Of a stretch of DNA of 64,000 nt, positions 34,180 through 43,296 are shown in pieces; the stretch's first letter is position 1; every line of letters starts with the position of its first letter. The notes beneath the pieces are model-generated. The model was not told the origin of the DNA, made no database searches, and saw only the letters and a program-made list of their open reading frames with translations. The position numbers were made by a program, and so were the translations under genes. Where the stretch lies: NCBI GenBank assembly GCA_025766275.1, contig JAFKAC010000013.1, forward strand, positions 186,001-250,000, written 5' to 3'. The DNA comes from Lactarius indigo (taxonomy: Eukaryota > Basidiomycota > Agaricomycetes > Russulales > Russulaceae).

Positions 34180-37100
34180 TCACCGAAAGTCCCTCGCCGG
34201 CCAATCGCGCTGTTCATCGGCGATGCGCTCGAGGGCCGTGGCGCGCTCTAGGCGATAGATGGAGTCGCGGCGGTCGTCCTGCGCGCACTCGATCATGGCA
34301 CGCAACTGACTTACCCGAGCGCGGAGTCGGTCGAGCTCGTAGCTAGCCGCGCGGAAGCGCGTGACTTCAGCGGTGAGCGACTCGTCGTTGATTCGATTGA
34401 GGGCTCGGTCGGTGATGCGGTCTGCCTCGAAGACGACCAAGTCCTCGTGGGGGTATGTGGGGCGAAGGGCGGCCGACACGTACGGCTCTGCGTAGAAGGG
34501 CTTACCGTAGACGTGCGGCGACCCGGGTATGACTCCTAATATGAGGGGGTCGGCCCCTCCGATGATTTGGACGTGGGATGCGTCTCGCTGCACTCCGTCG
34601 GGCCCGGTGATGGGGTATGGAATGTGATGGGGTCGTCGATTTGCCCGGAACCCTTCAGGCGCAATGACATGCGCTGGGTCATCGGCGGCGGTGAACGGAC
34701 GGTGGTCGGCGACCCCAGGGACGCGCACACGTCCTCGGTACATGGGGGACCCGTCGGTGTAGACGAGCCAAGGTGTGATGAGGGGATTAGTAGGGTCGCT
34801 TTTCGTTCGAAGGAAGGCGTGGCGTGCCGGGTAGTAATCGTCGTCGTCATGGCCAGCCTCAGCTGCCTCCATCGCTGCCGTCGCTCGCGCATCTCCCTCA
34901 GTCGGGCCGCTGCGGAGTCGAGCTGCTCCTTCTGCCACTCCGCCGCTACTTTCCTCCACCCCTCCAACTCGTACTCCATCAGCGTTTGAACGCTGGTCGT
35001 TGCTCGGGAAAACTCCGCGAACGCCGATGAGGTCGTCGCTTGGGGGAATAGCGGCGATCGGTTCGCGTTCCCCGCGGTCGTTTCTGAAGACGTGGACGAC
35101 GGCGGAGTCGCCGTCCGGGGTAGTAGTGGGGTCTGGGAATCTGGTGATGACGTTGGCCCACTCTTGAGCGGTGATAGGCCCCTCGTTTGGTCTAAGAGGC
35201 GTCCATGGCGTGACGTGAGGGTTGGGTACCTCGGTGTCGTCGTCCTCAGCCAAGAGGGCGTCTTGTGCGAGGGAGTCGAGGAGCGCTGCTTGGGTGACAT
35301 GTCGTAGAGGGGAGGTAGGCATGTGAGAGGTGAAAGAGCGAAGAAAGGAGGGATGACTTCCTTCAACCGTTGCACCATTCGTTTTAACTTGTTGTCCCTG
35401 CGCTTGTGCTTCCTGATATAGACGGATTGCTTCCGGCGCGAAGACGTCGTCCTTATCGACCCACTGATTCTCCGAGTCCGAGTAACCCTTCCATTTGATG
35501 AGATATTGGAGGCGCTTCTTTCTGCCGAAATGCCGGGCATCCAGAACGGCCTCGACTTCGTATTCCTCTTCGCCGTCGATAAGCTCCGGGGGTGGTCGCG
35601 TGAAGTTTTCTCCGTGTAAGGGAGTTTGCTTGTACGGGGTGAGAAGATCGATGTGAAACACTGGGTGGATGCTCCACTGCGTGGGAAGTTCCAATCGATA
35701 ATTGTAAGGGGACATCACCTGTACCACCCGGAAGGGGCCGTGGCGTCGCGCCGCTAATTTTGCTGTAGGCTGATTGGTTCGAAGATGCTTGCCTTCGAGC
35801 CATACGAGGTCGTTGACGCCGAACTTGGGCGTATCTTTGTTGCGCACCCACGCTTCTTGCGCCCTCTTCATGAGGCGTTGGGCGTCCCACCTGGCTTCTT
35901 TCAACTGTGTCAGTCGTGTGGTTACTTGTGGGATAGGGGATGGCTTATCGGTCCAATCAGCTCGTGGGTCGTACCCCATTAGGAGCTGGAACGGCGACTG
36001 CTTCGTATGTTCATGGGGCCAGTTGTTGTGCGCAAATTCAGCGATTGGTAGGTACGTGGTCCAGTTATCTTGACGCTCATTTACCCAAAAACGCAGGTAC
36101 TGCTCTAGCCATTGGTTAGTCCTTTCGGACTGCCCGTCAGTGCGTGGATGATACGCCGTCGATATGTTTTGCTGAACCCCCAGAATGCGGCATGCCTCTC
36201 TTGTAAACTTGGACGTGAACCGAGGGTCTCGGTCGCTGATAATTTTGCGCGGTAGTCCGAATCGTTTGAAAACGTGACGGACATACAGCGCAGCAGTCCC
36301 TTCGGCAGTTATCTCCTCTTGACACGGTATGAACACGGACGCCTTGCTGCAGTCGTGGTTGGTGACGGTGAGAATGCTGTCGTACCCTTCTGATACGGGC
36401 AGTTTGGTGATGAAGTCTATCGCCACCGTCTGGAAGGGGAGCGCGTCGAGTACTGGTGTGATGGGATGTAGGGCCGCGCGTATGGGTCGTGTGTTGACTT
36501 TGTTTCGTTGACATTCGGCGCATCCTTGTACGTATTCATAGACGTCTCTTCGCAGTCGCGGCCACCAATAGTGCCTTTCCAGTATTCGTTGTGTTCTCGC
36601 GATCCCCGGATGTCCGTGTATTGGCAGATCGTGGTGGTCGTGGATCAGCACGCGGTGTGTCGATGCTGGTCCAGTTATTACGAACCTGCCGTCTTTATAC
36701 CATTCTCCCTGTATGTTCTTTAGTTGGTGGGGGTCTACCCATGCTTTGATCACTTGCGCGTCTTGTTGATGTCGCGGTTGTAGTAAGTTTGGGTTGAGGG
36801 TTAGCGTTCTTGCTGTATTGAGGGTTCGGACGAAGACTTCTGGTGGCAGTACTACCACCTCGTTGTTGTCTTCCGCTCCCTGATCGTAATCTGGTCGCCT
36901 TGAAAGCGCGTCGGCTCTTCCGTTATTCTTTCCCTTGATGTGATGAATTTCAAAGTCGTACTCAGAGAGCTCGAGTACTTCCCTTGCGACGCGCCTGCTG
37001 ATCTTCTGTGGCGACTTCCAGTATTGCAGATTTAAGTGGTCGGAGTAAATTTTGATCTTGTGTGGTGCTCCAGCGAGTAGTGGCCTCCAGTTCCTTAAGG

Positions 37101-38913
37101 CTTTGACGATCGCGAGCAATTCCAGATCGTAGATGTCGTAGTTCCGCTCCGCTTCAGAGAGCGTCGCGGAGTAGTAGCCTATAGGGTGCCGCTTTCCGTC
37201 AGCTTTCTTCTGTAATAGCACGGCTCCCACCGCGTATCCCGAGGCGTCAACTTCTAGCTCAAACGGGTCTTGAAGAATGGGGTGCGCTAGTACTGGTTCT
37301 TCGGTTACGAGACGCTTCAGGGTGTTGAACGCCTTGTCTTCCTCTTCGGTCCATCTCCATTCTTCATCTTTCCGTGTCAACTTGGTGAGTGGTTTGGCGT
37401 GGGTTGCGAAGCCGCGAATAAAAAGTCTGTAAAAGTTGCAAAATCCGAGGAAGGAACGGACGTCTTTGACTTTCGTCGGCGTTGGCCAGTCTTTGATACC
37501 TTGAACTTTTACGGGGTCCATGCGAGTTACCCCCTTTTCAAGGATTACCCCCAGGTAATCCATTCGCGGCTGGTGGAAGAGACACTTTTCCAGTTTGAAG
37601 TAGAGGTCGTGCTCCTCGGCGACGCGCAGCACGTCGCGAACCGCGGAGATATGGGCGGCTAGGTCATGGTCAAAGTGAGTCGCGATTCCTATGTCGTCCA
37701 TGTAGACACGTATCGTGGTGCCCAGTCGCTCATGCTTGGCTATCGTGTCACGATAAATGTGGTTCATCATGGCCTGGAAGGTTGCCGGAGAGTTAGTGAG
37801 ACCAAAAAACATAACCGTGGGTTCGAAGAGTCCAAATTTAGTCTTGAACGCTGCTTTCTCCTGGTCGCCGTCGCGGATGCGTATGTTGTTGTACCCCCAG
37901 CGAATGTCAAGCTTTGTATAGATATGCGCATTGCTGAGGTCGAGGATGAGATCTTGAATGAGGGGTAAGGGGTATTGGTTGCGGATGGTATGGGAGTTGA
38001 TAACCCTATAGTCCTGGACGGGGCGTAGCTTTCCGTCCTTCTTTTTAATGAAGAAAAAGGAGGATGCGTACGGGGATATGGAGGGGCGTAAATAGCCCTG
38101 TTTCAGCTTCTCCTCCAAGAATTCCTTGAGTTCGCCTTCTTCCTTTTGTGTCATGGGGTATATTTTGCAGTCTATAGCAGCCGGCGCGGATGGTTTGAAG
38201 TCGATCGCGTGATCCCACGGTCTCGCCGGGGGAAAGCGATGTGAGGCCTGCTCATTGAAGAGTTTGCTGAATTCGGCGTAGACTGCAGGCAGTTCTACCG
38301 CCGTTTGCTGCTGTTTCGCGGATATGGCCAACTCCGTCGAGGTGGTGGCCCGTGCGTAGGTTTCTTCGTCGTGTAGCTCTTGTAGGATATCTTCCTTTTC
38401 CGCGGTGATGAGGGCGCGGACGATGGGGGTCGCGAGCAGGTCTTCTGTGGTAGCTAATATCACGGGTTGTACATCGGGGTGCGTGGTTGCGGTGGCCCAG
38501 CTGATAGTGGGTTCGAAGGTGCTAAGCCATGGGTATCCAAGTACCATGTCTTCGCTTCCGAGGTCCGTGACCAGAAAGGTCATCCTTTTTATCTGCCCGC
38601 ACGTTTTCACTTCTAGGTTAACGTAATGAGTGATTAACCCAGCCTTATTCTCCGTGTTGTCTATGTTCCATATTTTGCGGGGTGTTTCTAATGGTTGTAT
38701 CGGGATTCCTGCCCGGGCTGCCATGTTTGGCTTGATGAAGTTGTCGGTTGCTCCAGAGTCAACCAACGCGTTTGTTTCAGTCGTTTGGTAATTCGTTCGG
38801 ACAGTCACTGGAATTCGTAGGGATCGATAGCGCGTTGTCACAATTACAGAATTACATTGTAGAGCCCTCACCCAGACTGACGGGTTCAGGCGTCCCGAAA
38901 ACCCTCCTTTCCC
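34180..38913 (-). CDS. Element F pol with chromodomain and fused post-pol domain
   Basis: The open frame extends to 38976 and is -1 relative to gag. Numbering from 38976: protease DSGATDNF near residue 73, RT KKKDGKLRPVQDY and VYMDDIGIAT near 425, RNase H ELEVDASGYAVGA near 572, integrase HHCC near 785 (HDLPIHGHPG, CAECQRNK), D-D-E at about 853, 918 and 950 (VAIDFITKLP, ISDRDPRF, GQSERTNQ), chromodomain about 1,125-1,185 (EEEYEVEAVL, YLIKWKGYS). A 380-residue extension follows, starting MPTSPLRHVTQAALL. It ends in a coiled coil (LTAEVTRFR... to ALERIADEQRDW) that matches the separate ORF of C and D but lacks their zinc knuckles. No stop codons. Confidence 0.9.
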   Translation of the reverse strand, partial: GKGGFSGRLNPSVWVRALQCNSVIVTTRYRSLRIPVTVRTNYQTTETNALVDSGATDNFIKPNMAARAGIPIQPLETPRKIWNIDNTENKAGLITHYVNLEVKTCGQIKRMTFLVTDLGSEDMVLGYPWLSTFEPTISWATATTHPDVQPVILATTEDLLATPIVRALITAEKEDILQELHDEETYARATTSTELAISAKQQQTAVELPAVYAEFSKLFNEQASHRFPPARPWDHAIDFKPSAPAAIDCKIYPMTQKEEGELKEFLEEKLKQGYLRPSISPYASSFFFIKKKDGKLRPVQDYRVINSHTIRNQYPLPLIQDLILDLSNAHIYTKLDIRWGYNNIRIRDGDQEKAAFKTKFGLFEPTVMFFGLTNSPATFQAMMNHIYRDTIAKHERLGTTIRVYMDDIGIATHFDHDLAAHISAVRDVLRVAEEHDLYFKLEKCLFHQPRMDYLGVILEKGVTRMDPVKVQGIKDWPTPTKVKDVRSFLGFCNFYRLFIRGFATHAKPLTKLTRKDEEWRWTEEEDKAFNTLKRLVTEEPVLAHPILQDPFELEVDASGYAVGAVLLQKKADGKRHPIGYYSATLSEAERNYDIYDLELLAIVKALRNWRPLLAGAPHKIKIYSDHLNLQYWKSPQKISRRVAREVLELSEYDFEIHHIKGKNNGRADALSRRPDYDQGAEDNNEVVVLPPEVFVRTLNTARTLTLNPNLLQPRHQQDAQVIKAWVDPHQLKNIQGEWYKDGRFVITGPASTHRVLIHDHHDLPIHGHPGIARTQRILERHYWWPRLRRDVYEYVQGCAECQRNKVNTRPIRAALHPITPVLDALPFQTVAIDFITKLPVSEGYDSILTVTNHDCSKASVFIPCQEEITAEGTAALYVRHVFKRFGLPRKIISDRDPRFTSKFTREACRILGVQQNISTAYHPRTDGQSERTNQWLEQYLRFWVNERQDNWTTYLPIAEFAHNNWPHEHTKQSPFQLLMGYDPRADWTDKPSPIPQVTTRLTQLKEARWDAQRLMKRAQEAWVRNKDTPKFGVNDLVWLEGKHLRTNQPTAKLAARRHGPFRVVQVMSPYNYRLELPTQWSIHPVFHIDLLTPYKQTPLHGENFTRPPPELIDGEEEYEVEAVLDARHFGRKKRLQYLIKWKGYSDSENQWVDKDDVFAPEAIRLYQEAQAQGQQVKTNGATVEGSHPSFLRSFTSHMPTSPLRHVTQAALLDSLAQDALLAEDDDTEVPNPHVTPWTPLRPNEGPITAQEWANVITRFPDPTTTPDGDSAVVHVFRNDRGEREPIAAIPPSDDLIGVRGVFPSNDQRSNADGVRVGGVEESSGGVAEGAARLRSGPTEGDARATAAMEAAEAGHDDDDYYPARHAFLRTKSDPTNPLITPWLVYTDGSPMYRGRVRVPGVADHRPFTAADDPAHVIAPEGFRANRRPHHIPYPITGPDGVQRDASHVQIIGGADPLILGVIPGSPHVYGKPFYAEPYVSAALRPTYPHEDLVVFEADRITDRALNRINDESLTAEVTRFRAASYELDRLRARVSQLRAMIECAQDDRRDSIYRLERATALERIADEQRDWPARDFR

Positions 38914-40940
38914 CACAGGTCCTGAAGGATGAGATCCTTCACCTCGTCCGTGCTGTTGGCTACTTGCGTAAGCCATTCTTTTGCCTGTTCTCCCGGCGTT
39001 TTTGTTGCTGCCGCATTGATTTGTGGCATTGGGGTCGTGCTTGGTGCTGGGGACATGTACCCTGGCAGTGACGGTTCGTATTGTGATACGGGTCCTCGGG
39101 GATAGCCCGTTGTTTCGGTCATGCGGCTGCTAGAAGGCGCATTTTGCCATTGCCTTGGTTGTCGCGGGTACGGACAATTTCGTGAGAGATGACCCGGCGC
39201 GTGACAATTATAACAAAGGACGTTCCTTAGGTCTCTTCTCGATCCCCCTCTCCCCCGTCCTCTTGCACCGGGTCCTCCTCTAGGCGGGAATGGTGGTGTT
39301 TGCCAGTCGTGATGGGGTAGTTTGTTAAAGTCAATGTCTTCTGACCCCGCTAGTCGTACTTTTGCGCGATCGGCCGAGGTGTCCATGGCCCAAGGGTTAG
39401 TTTGGGGTAAGTTCTGTGGAAGCGTCCATCCTGCGTTGCCAGTCTGCTTCTTGGATGGCGTAGGGGTGTTCTTGTACTTGTTCAATCTTGCTTTCAGGTG
39501 AATGTAATTCTTCTGCCGCTTGAGTACGGCCCTCTTCCAATCATCGAACGTGATTGGGTCGTCAAATTGAAACGCGTTTTTGAACAGCTCTCTCGGTAGA
39601 CCCGATGTGAAGAGGTCGATTGTTTGTGGTTCATTAAGACGGTAGTGAGCTTTCCGTGCGAGCTGTTCGAAGTCATTGACGTACTTGTCAATGTCTTCTC
39701 CGGTCATCTTGAGTCCCTTTCTTAATATTGCCTGCGCCTGCTCGCGCTCCAACGTGTTCTCGAATCGTTGGCTGAAGCCGTCGGCTACGGCATCCCATAA
39801 GTCGCGGGTGTAGGGACTAATTCCTCGTTGTATTTGCCGATTGAGCCAGTTTAGGAAGGATAAGACCCATTCGCTGACCGTCCCGCCTTTGATGTACGAG
39901 AGGAACAGGAGGCACCTTCTGTAGTCGTTGCGCATGATGGGGGCGTCCAAGTTCATGCCCCAGTAGACGTGCCACTGCGTGAGGAATTGGTCTACTTTGA
40001 GTCTGTCTCCATCAAAAATTGAAGGTGGCTCGCCGGTTAGTTTCTCGTTATGATGGCCTCCTCCTCCGGCGTCTCCGCCACCCCCTCCTCCTCCACCACC
40101 GGGTGGTCCAGCGGGCGGTCCTCTTGGGGGTTCATTTCTTCGCAAGTCGAATGGGATTCCTCCTCCGGGTGGAGGTGGTGGTTCGTCACCGGGTCCTCCT
40201 GTGCCCGGGGGGAGTTCTAACGTGGGTCGGCGTCCGCTCGGAGGGTCTCCCCTGTCCGATCCTATGGCTCGAAAGATTGCGGCGTCGTCTACGGTCATTC
40301 GTATCCCGGTTTCTGGGTTAATTGGCATGAGGATTTCTCTGGCTTCGGCTCGTATAGCGCGCGCTTCTTCGATAGCAACTTCTTCCATTGCTTGCGTCAA
40401 GGTGGCCATTATAGCTGGCGATCTGATATGAATTGGTTCGGGTTCTGTGATGTGGGCGGACTCAGCTCGTTCAATGAGGAAGTCTTGTATTGCTCCTCCA
40501 CTGGTTTCGGTTTGATCTGGTGCTCGCCCTTCGCTTTCCTCGCCGCTTTCGTTGCTTTGCCCTTCTTCTGATTCTTCCGATACCACTTCTCCGGTGGGGT
40601 GTTCTTGTATTTGTCCGTCAATAGGGCCCCAGTCGGCTCGACTGTTGAGTTCTCTTGCGTCGATATCGCAACGATATCGGGGTCCTGCTGGTCGTACGAC
40701 GTCCCACCGAGAGTCTATGGGGTTCCACACAACTTCTGTCCAACACAAGTGGTCGAAGTTAAACTCAACTGGGCGGAACCTGCTTGGTCCGTTAAACTCG
40801 ACGAAATACCCGGTCTCTTCTTGCCTTTCCCTCCAGCTGGCAGCTTGTAAAAAGCGCGTAGGGACGTTACATTCTCCTCTTCTTGGGAGTGAATACGGAC
40901 GGAAACTGGTCCACTGGTCTCTAGTTGTTACGGCCACGAT
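38886..40940 (-). CDS. Element F gag, about 684 codons, no AUG start
   Basis: The conserved N-terminal block (TTRDQWTSFRPYSLPRR onward), acidic Ser/Glu-rich stretch, Pro/Gly-rich linker, capsid core (EKLTGEPPSIFDGDR, about residue 300) and one zinc knuckle (CYNCHAPGHLSRNC, about residue 575-590) are present. The block is open from the LTR end, yet the first in-frame ATG comes only after about 190 codons (IMATLTQ). I scanned the presumed leader (41187-40957) and found no ATG. The ATC at 40938-40940 sits in strong context (ACCATCG), shared with element A, and is my proposed start. Confidence 0.85.
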   Translation of the reverse strand: MVAVTTRDQWTSFRPYSLPRRGECNVPTRFLQAASWRERQEETGYFVEFNGPSRFRPVEFNFDHLCWTEVVWNPIDSRWDVVRPAGPRYRCDIDARELNSRADWGPIDGQIQEHPTGEVVSEESEEGQSNESGEESEGRAPDQTETSGGAIQDFLIERAESAHITEPEPIHIRSPAIMATLTQAMEEVAIEEARAIRAEAREILMPINPETGIRMTVDDAAIFRAIGSDRGDPPSGRRPTLELPPGTGGPGDEPPPPPGGGIPFDLRRNEPPRGPPAGPPGGGGGGGGGDAGGGGHHNEKLTGEPPSIFDGDRLKVDQFLTQWHVYWGMNLDAPIMRNDYRRCLLFLSYIKGGTVSEWVLSFLNWLNRQIQRGISPYTRDLWDAVADGFSQRFENTLEREQAQAILRKGLKMTGEDIDKYVNDFEQLARKAHYRLNEPQTIDLFTSGLPRELFKNAFQFDDPITFDDWKRAVLKRQKNYIHLKARLNKYKNTPTPSKKQTGNAGWTLPQNLPQTNPWAMDTSADRAKVRLAGSEDIDFNKLPHHDWQTPPFPPRGGPGARGRGRGGSRRDLRNVLCYNCHAPGHLSRNCPYPRQPRQWQNAPSSSRMTETTGYPRGPVSQYEPSLPGYMSPAPSTTPMPQINAAATKTPGEQAKEWLTQVANSTDEVKDLILQDLWGKEGFRDA
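38898..38913 (-). promoter_or_regulatory. Putative -1 frameshift site of element F (GGGAAAG then GGGTTTT)
   Basis: In gag frame the minus strand reads G-GGA-AAG (38907-38913) and G-GGT-TTT (38898-38904), ending 9 nt before the gag TGA. Both obey X-XXY-YYZ. Pol is open in the -1 frame across the site. Element A keeps both heptamers. Confidence 0.65.
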
Positions 40941-40943
40941 GGT

Positions 40944-40954
40944 ATCTTGGTCTT
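40944..40954 (-). promoter_or_regulatory. Self-primer binding site of element F
   Basis: AAGACCAAGAT on the minus strand, two bases inside the 5' LTR. The complementary ATCTTGGTCTT begins at 41187 in the LTR, 34 nt downstream of the TATA-like box at 41214-41221. So the first 11 nt of the predicted RNA can fold back to this site, as in Tf1/sushi elements. Confidence 0.7.
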
Positions 40955-40956
40955 GA

Positions 40957-41488
40957 TGTAACGCCGTCACGACGTCAGCTCGACTTGAGCACTAAGAGGC
41001 GATAACAACTCAGCGTATATGCGATTCGACACGACGACTCGAAGGTCCGTGCTCTTGTCTTAGTGAATACACGAAGGTACACCGACAAGACTCCTTGCTT
41101 GTTCCACGACGAGACTGGAAGCTCTGATAGGCACGAGAGTGAGACAGAGAGAAGAGAGAACAAGTGACGATTCAAGAAGACCAAGATGGCGTATCTTGGT
41201 CTTCGCAAGACAGATTAAATACACAAACAGTGGGCTTAGAAGCGCCACTATGAGTCACGGTAGGTAAGCGTCCAACGTATCGCAGAAACAACTCGAACAC
41301 TAATACTACTAGTACCAGTATTGGTGGCGTAGTCCTCAGTCAGCAATCAGTACCGTATCTCCTATCGCATCACCGTATCACCGTAGATAAGTCCGCAACT
41401 AATATACCTTACCGCCGTAGCTGCAACCGGTACAGTAAGGGTCCTCAATCCGAGTCGTACCACAGTACAGAAAGTCCGAAACGTGACA
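40957..41488 (-). repeat. Element F 5' LTR (532 bp)
   Basis: It matches the 3' LTR except at four sites (two in the GAGAAGAG tract near 41,155, one each near 41,451 and 41,465). It carries the TATA-like box (41214-41221), presumed transcript start (41187) and the 11-base inverted repeat. Confidence 0.95.
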
Positions 41489-42513
41489 TGTGTGGCACCA
41501 CTGTCCATCATCCAACGCACACGCGAGGCAGCATACAAGGCAACACCAATCGATTCAGAAGCCCAGTCTATGGCGGGCTCTTCGACCTCCTTAATGGAGG
41601 CGGTGGTAGGTACGAGAATGTGACTATTGGCAGCCTTGTTGCCTGCTTTCTCCTTCTCCTTTGCGTCAGCCTCATCCTTCTTCCTCTTCCTGCAATCAGG
41701 CTTGATGTGGCCCTTTTTATTGCAATAGTGGCAAGTCAGACTGGAGTGGTCCTTTTTGCCTTTCTTGCCTGTCGACTTGACAGGGGCCACCTTGTTGAGG
41801 GAGGAGCCAGAGGGCCCAGTGCGGCGAGCTTCTTCCGATACTATGCGCGCAATTATTTCAGCGTGCTTGAGTGTGGAGGGGGCCCCACTGGCAAGGATGG
41901 TTGAGGCCAACACCTCATAAGAGGGCGGCAGTGCGTGGAGGAGAATGAGACAGAATTGGACGTCAGAGACACCCATCTGTGCGTTGGAAAGGGCAACCCT
42001 AAGCTCATTGAGCTTGGCCAGCTGAGCGGCCATGGGTGCGGAGTCGTCGAGGCGGGCTTGAGTTATCTGAATCCACAAATTAAAGATGGTGGTGCTGCCC
42101 GAAGCACCCCCATATACATCCTGAAGCTTGGCCCACTTGTGTTTGAACATGGGGTAGGCAGTGTTATCTGCCACAAGCGAGTAGACGTCCGGTTTGAGGT
42201 AAAGGCGGAGGTACGCCTTGGAACGACGCTGGATGGAGTCCCACTCATCGGTAGTGATACCAGATGGGGGTGTGTCCAGGAGAAACACATCCTCAGCTTC
42301 GTGCAGCGTAAGGATGGCTTCAATGGTACCAGACCATTCGTTCCAACCGGTGCCATCAAACTGTGTCAGGTGGATGCCAGATGGCATGCCAAAGGTTGTG
42401 GTGTGCGCATTTGCAAGACGCGCAGAGGCAGTGGATCCAGTGGGGGGTAGTGTAGAGCCCCCAGCAGTAGCAGTGGCAGCAGTGCCAGTAGGAGATGGTG
42501 CGCGAGAAGACAT
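41489..42513 (-). pseudogene. Element G gag and start of protease, cut by element F
   Basis: ATG at 42513 (MSSRAPSPTGTAATAT). The protein holds a copia-type gag core (FDGTGWNEWSGTIEAIL, LWIQITQARLDDSAPM), a lysine-rich segment, a zinc knuckle CHYCNKKGHIKPDC, and reaches the protease active site WMMDSGATH. Beyond 41488 the frame runs into the F LTR and soon stops. The gag domain itself is intact. Confidence 0.9.
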
Positions 42514-43284
42514 TGGGATGATTTAATCTATCGCCGAGGAGCAGTCAGCGACAGTGCTTCATAGTTTGCAAGACAGAGATAGAGGGGGTATACCACTCCT
42601 GTCTGTGATTCTGTAAGGCCAGAACGCTAACGTGTCCTGCCTCCTGATAGTATGCCAGTGATACAAGGGCTAGGCCCAGGTTGAGTGAGTCCCTTTGCCA
42701 TACCATGAGCTAGCTGCCAGCCAGGATGTGTTTAAGACACAGCTCAAATGGTTTGCGTCAGGGGGAAGGTGAAGGGGTTGCTTTCAGAGCCCAAGGCTGT
42801 CTACCTCAGCCTCCTCGGCCTGTTGGTTGCCTCATCGCCACAAGTGGCTTTACTGAATCCTTTCCCATTGCCGCTACAAGGCAGGTATCTGGTTGCAGAA
42901 CACCATAAGGTGAACACCCCCCAGAGCCTGAACCAGGTTTTACACTCCCATGGTGAGGAGATCCTGCGCCCAGTGTGGAGCACCAGAGACAGCTGGCGCT
43001 AAGCTCCACAATACACAGCCCAGTGGGCCATGCACGCCTGGATATTTTGAAGTTAAGGGGCTACCAGACCCAGTCTCCTTGCGCATAGCGCAGGGGCTAG
43101 GAAAACAGTAGGGGTGAAAGTAGGACTACTGGGCAGTATATGTACAGGAGGTTCCTTAGCAGAGACAAGTGGCGCCCCACTGCTCTCTGCTTTGGGCAAG
43201 GCTGGTAAGGCCCCAGACAGACCTCAGCCTGGTGTGTCCTCCTAGGAAGACAGTGACCAGCCAAGTGGAGTGGCTAGGGCACCA
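42514..43284 (-). other. Element G 5' leader (untranslated region)
   Basis: About 770 nt between PBS and gag ATG with no convincing ORF. It includes a 48-nt segment (42786-42833) that is nearly identical to one in the leader of element E (57187-57235). Confidence 0.7.
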
Positions 43285-43296
43285 GGGCCCATAACC
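43285..43296 (-). promoter_or_regulatory. Element G primer-binding site (initiator-tRNA anticodon-loop type)
   Basis: The minus strand directly after the 5' LTR reads GGTTATGGGCCC. This looks like the Drosophila copia PBS, which pairs with an internal fragment of initiator tRNA-Met around its CAT anticodon rather than the tRNA 3' end. Confidence 0.7.

Larger units (their letters stand above)
33619..41488 (-). mobile_element. Element F: chromovirus nested in element G, intact ORFs, no target duplication
   Basis: Two 532 bp LTRs (33619-34150, 40957-41488) differ at four sites. Between them lie self-PBS, gag, -1 frameshift site, a 1,598-residue pol fused to a post-pol domain, and a polypurine tract. 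The flanks differ (GTCAG before, TGTGT after), so no target duplication exists, and part of G is missing at the insertion point. Both ORFs are open, so the element could be coding-competent. Confidence 0.95.

Noticed and set aside
42514..43284. A coding ORF in the leader of element G
   Set aside because: Short frames here show no consistent protein features, and the region lies where a copia leader is expected.
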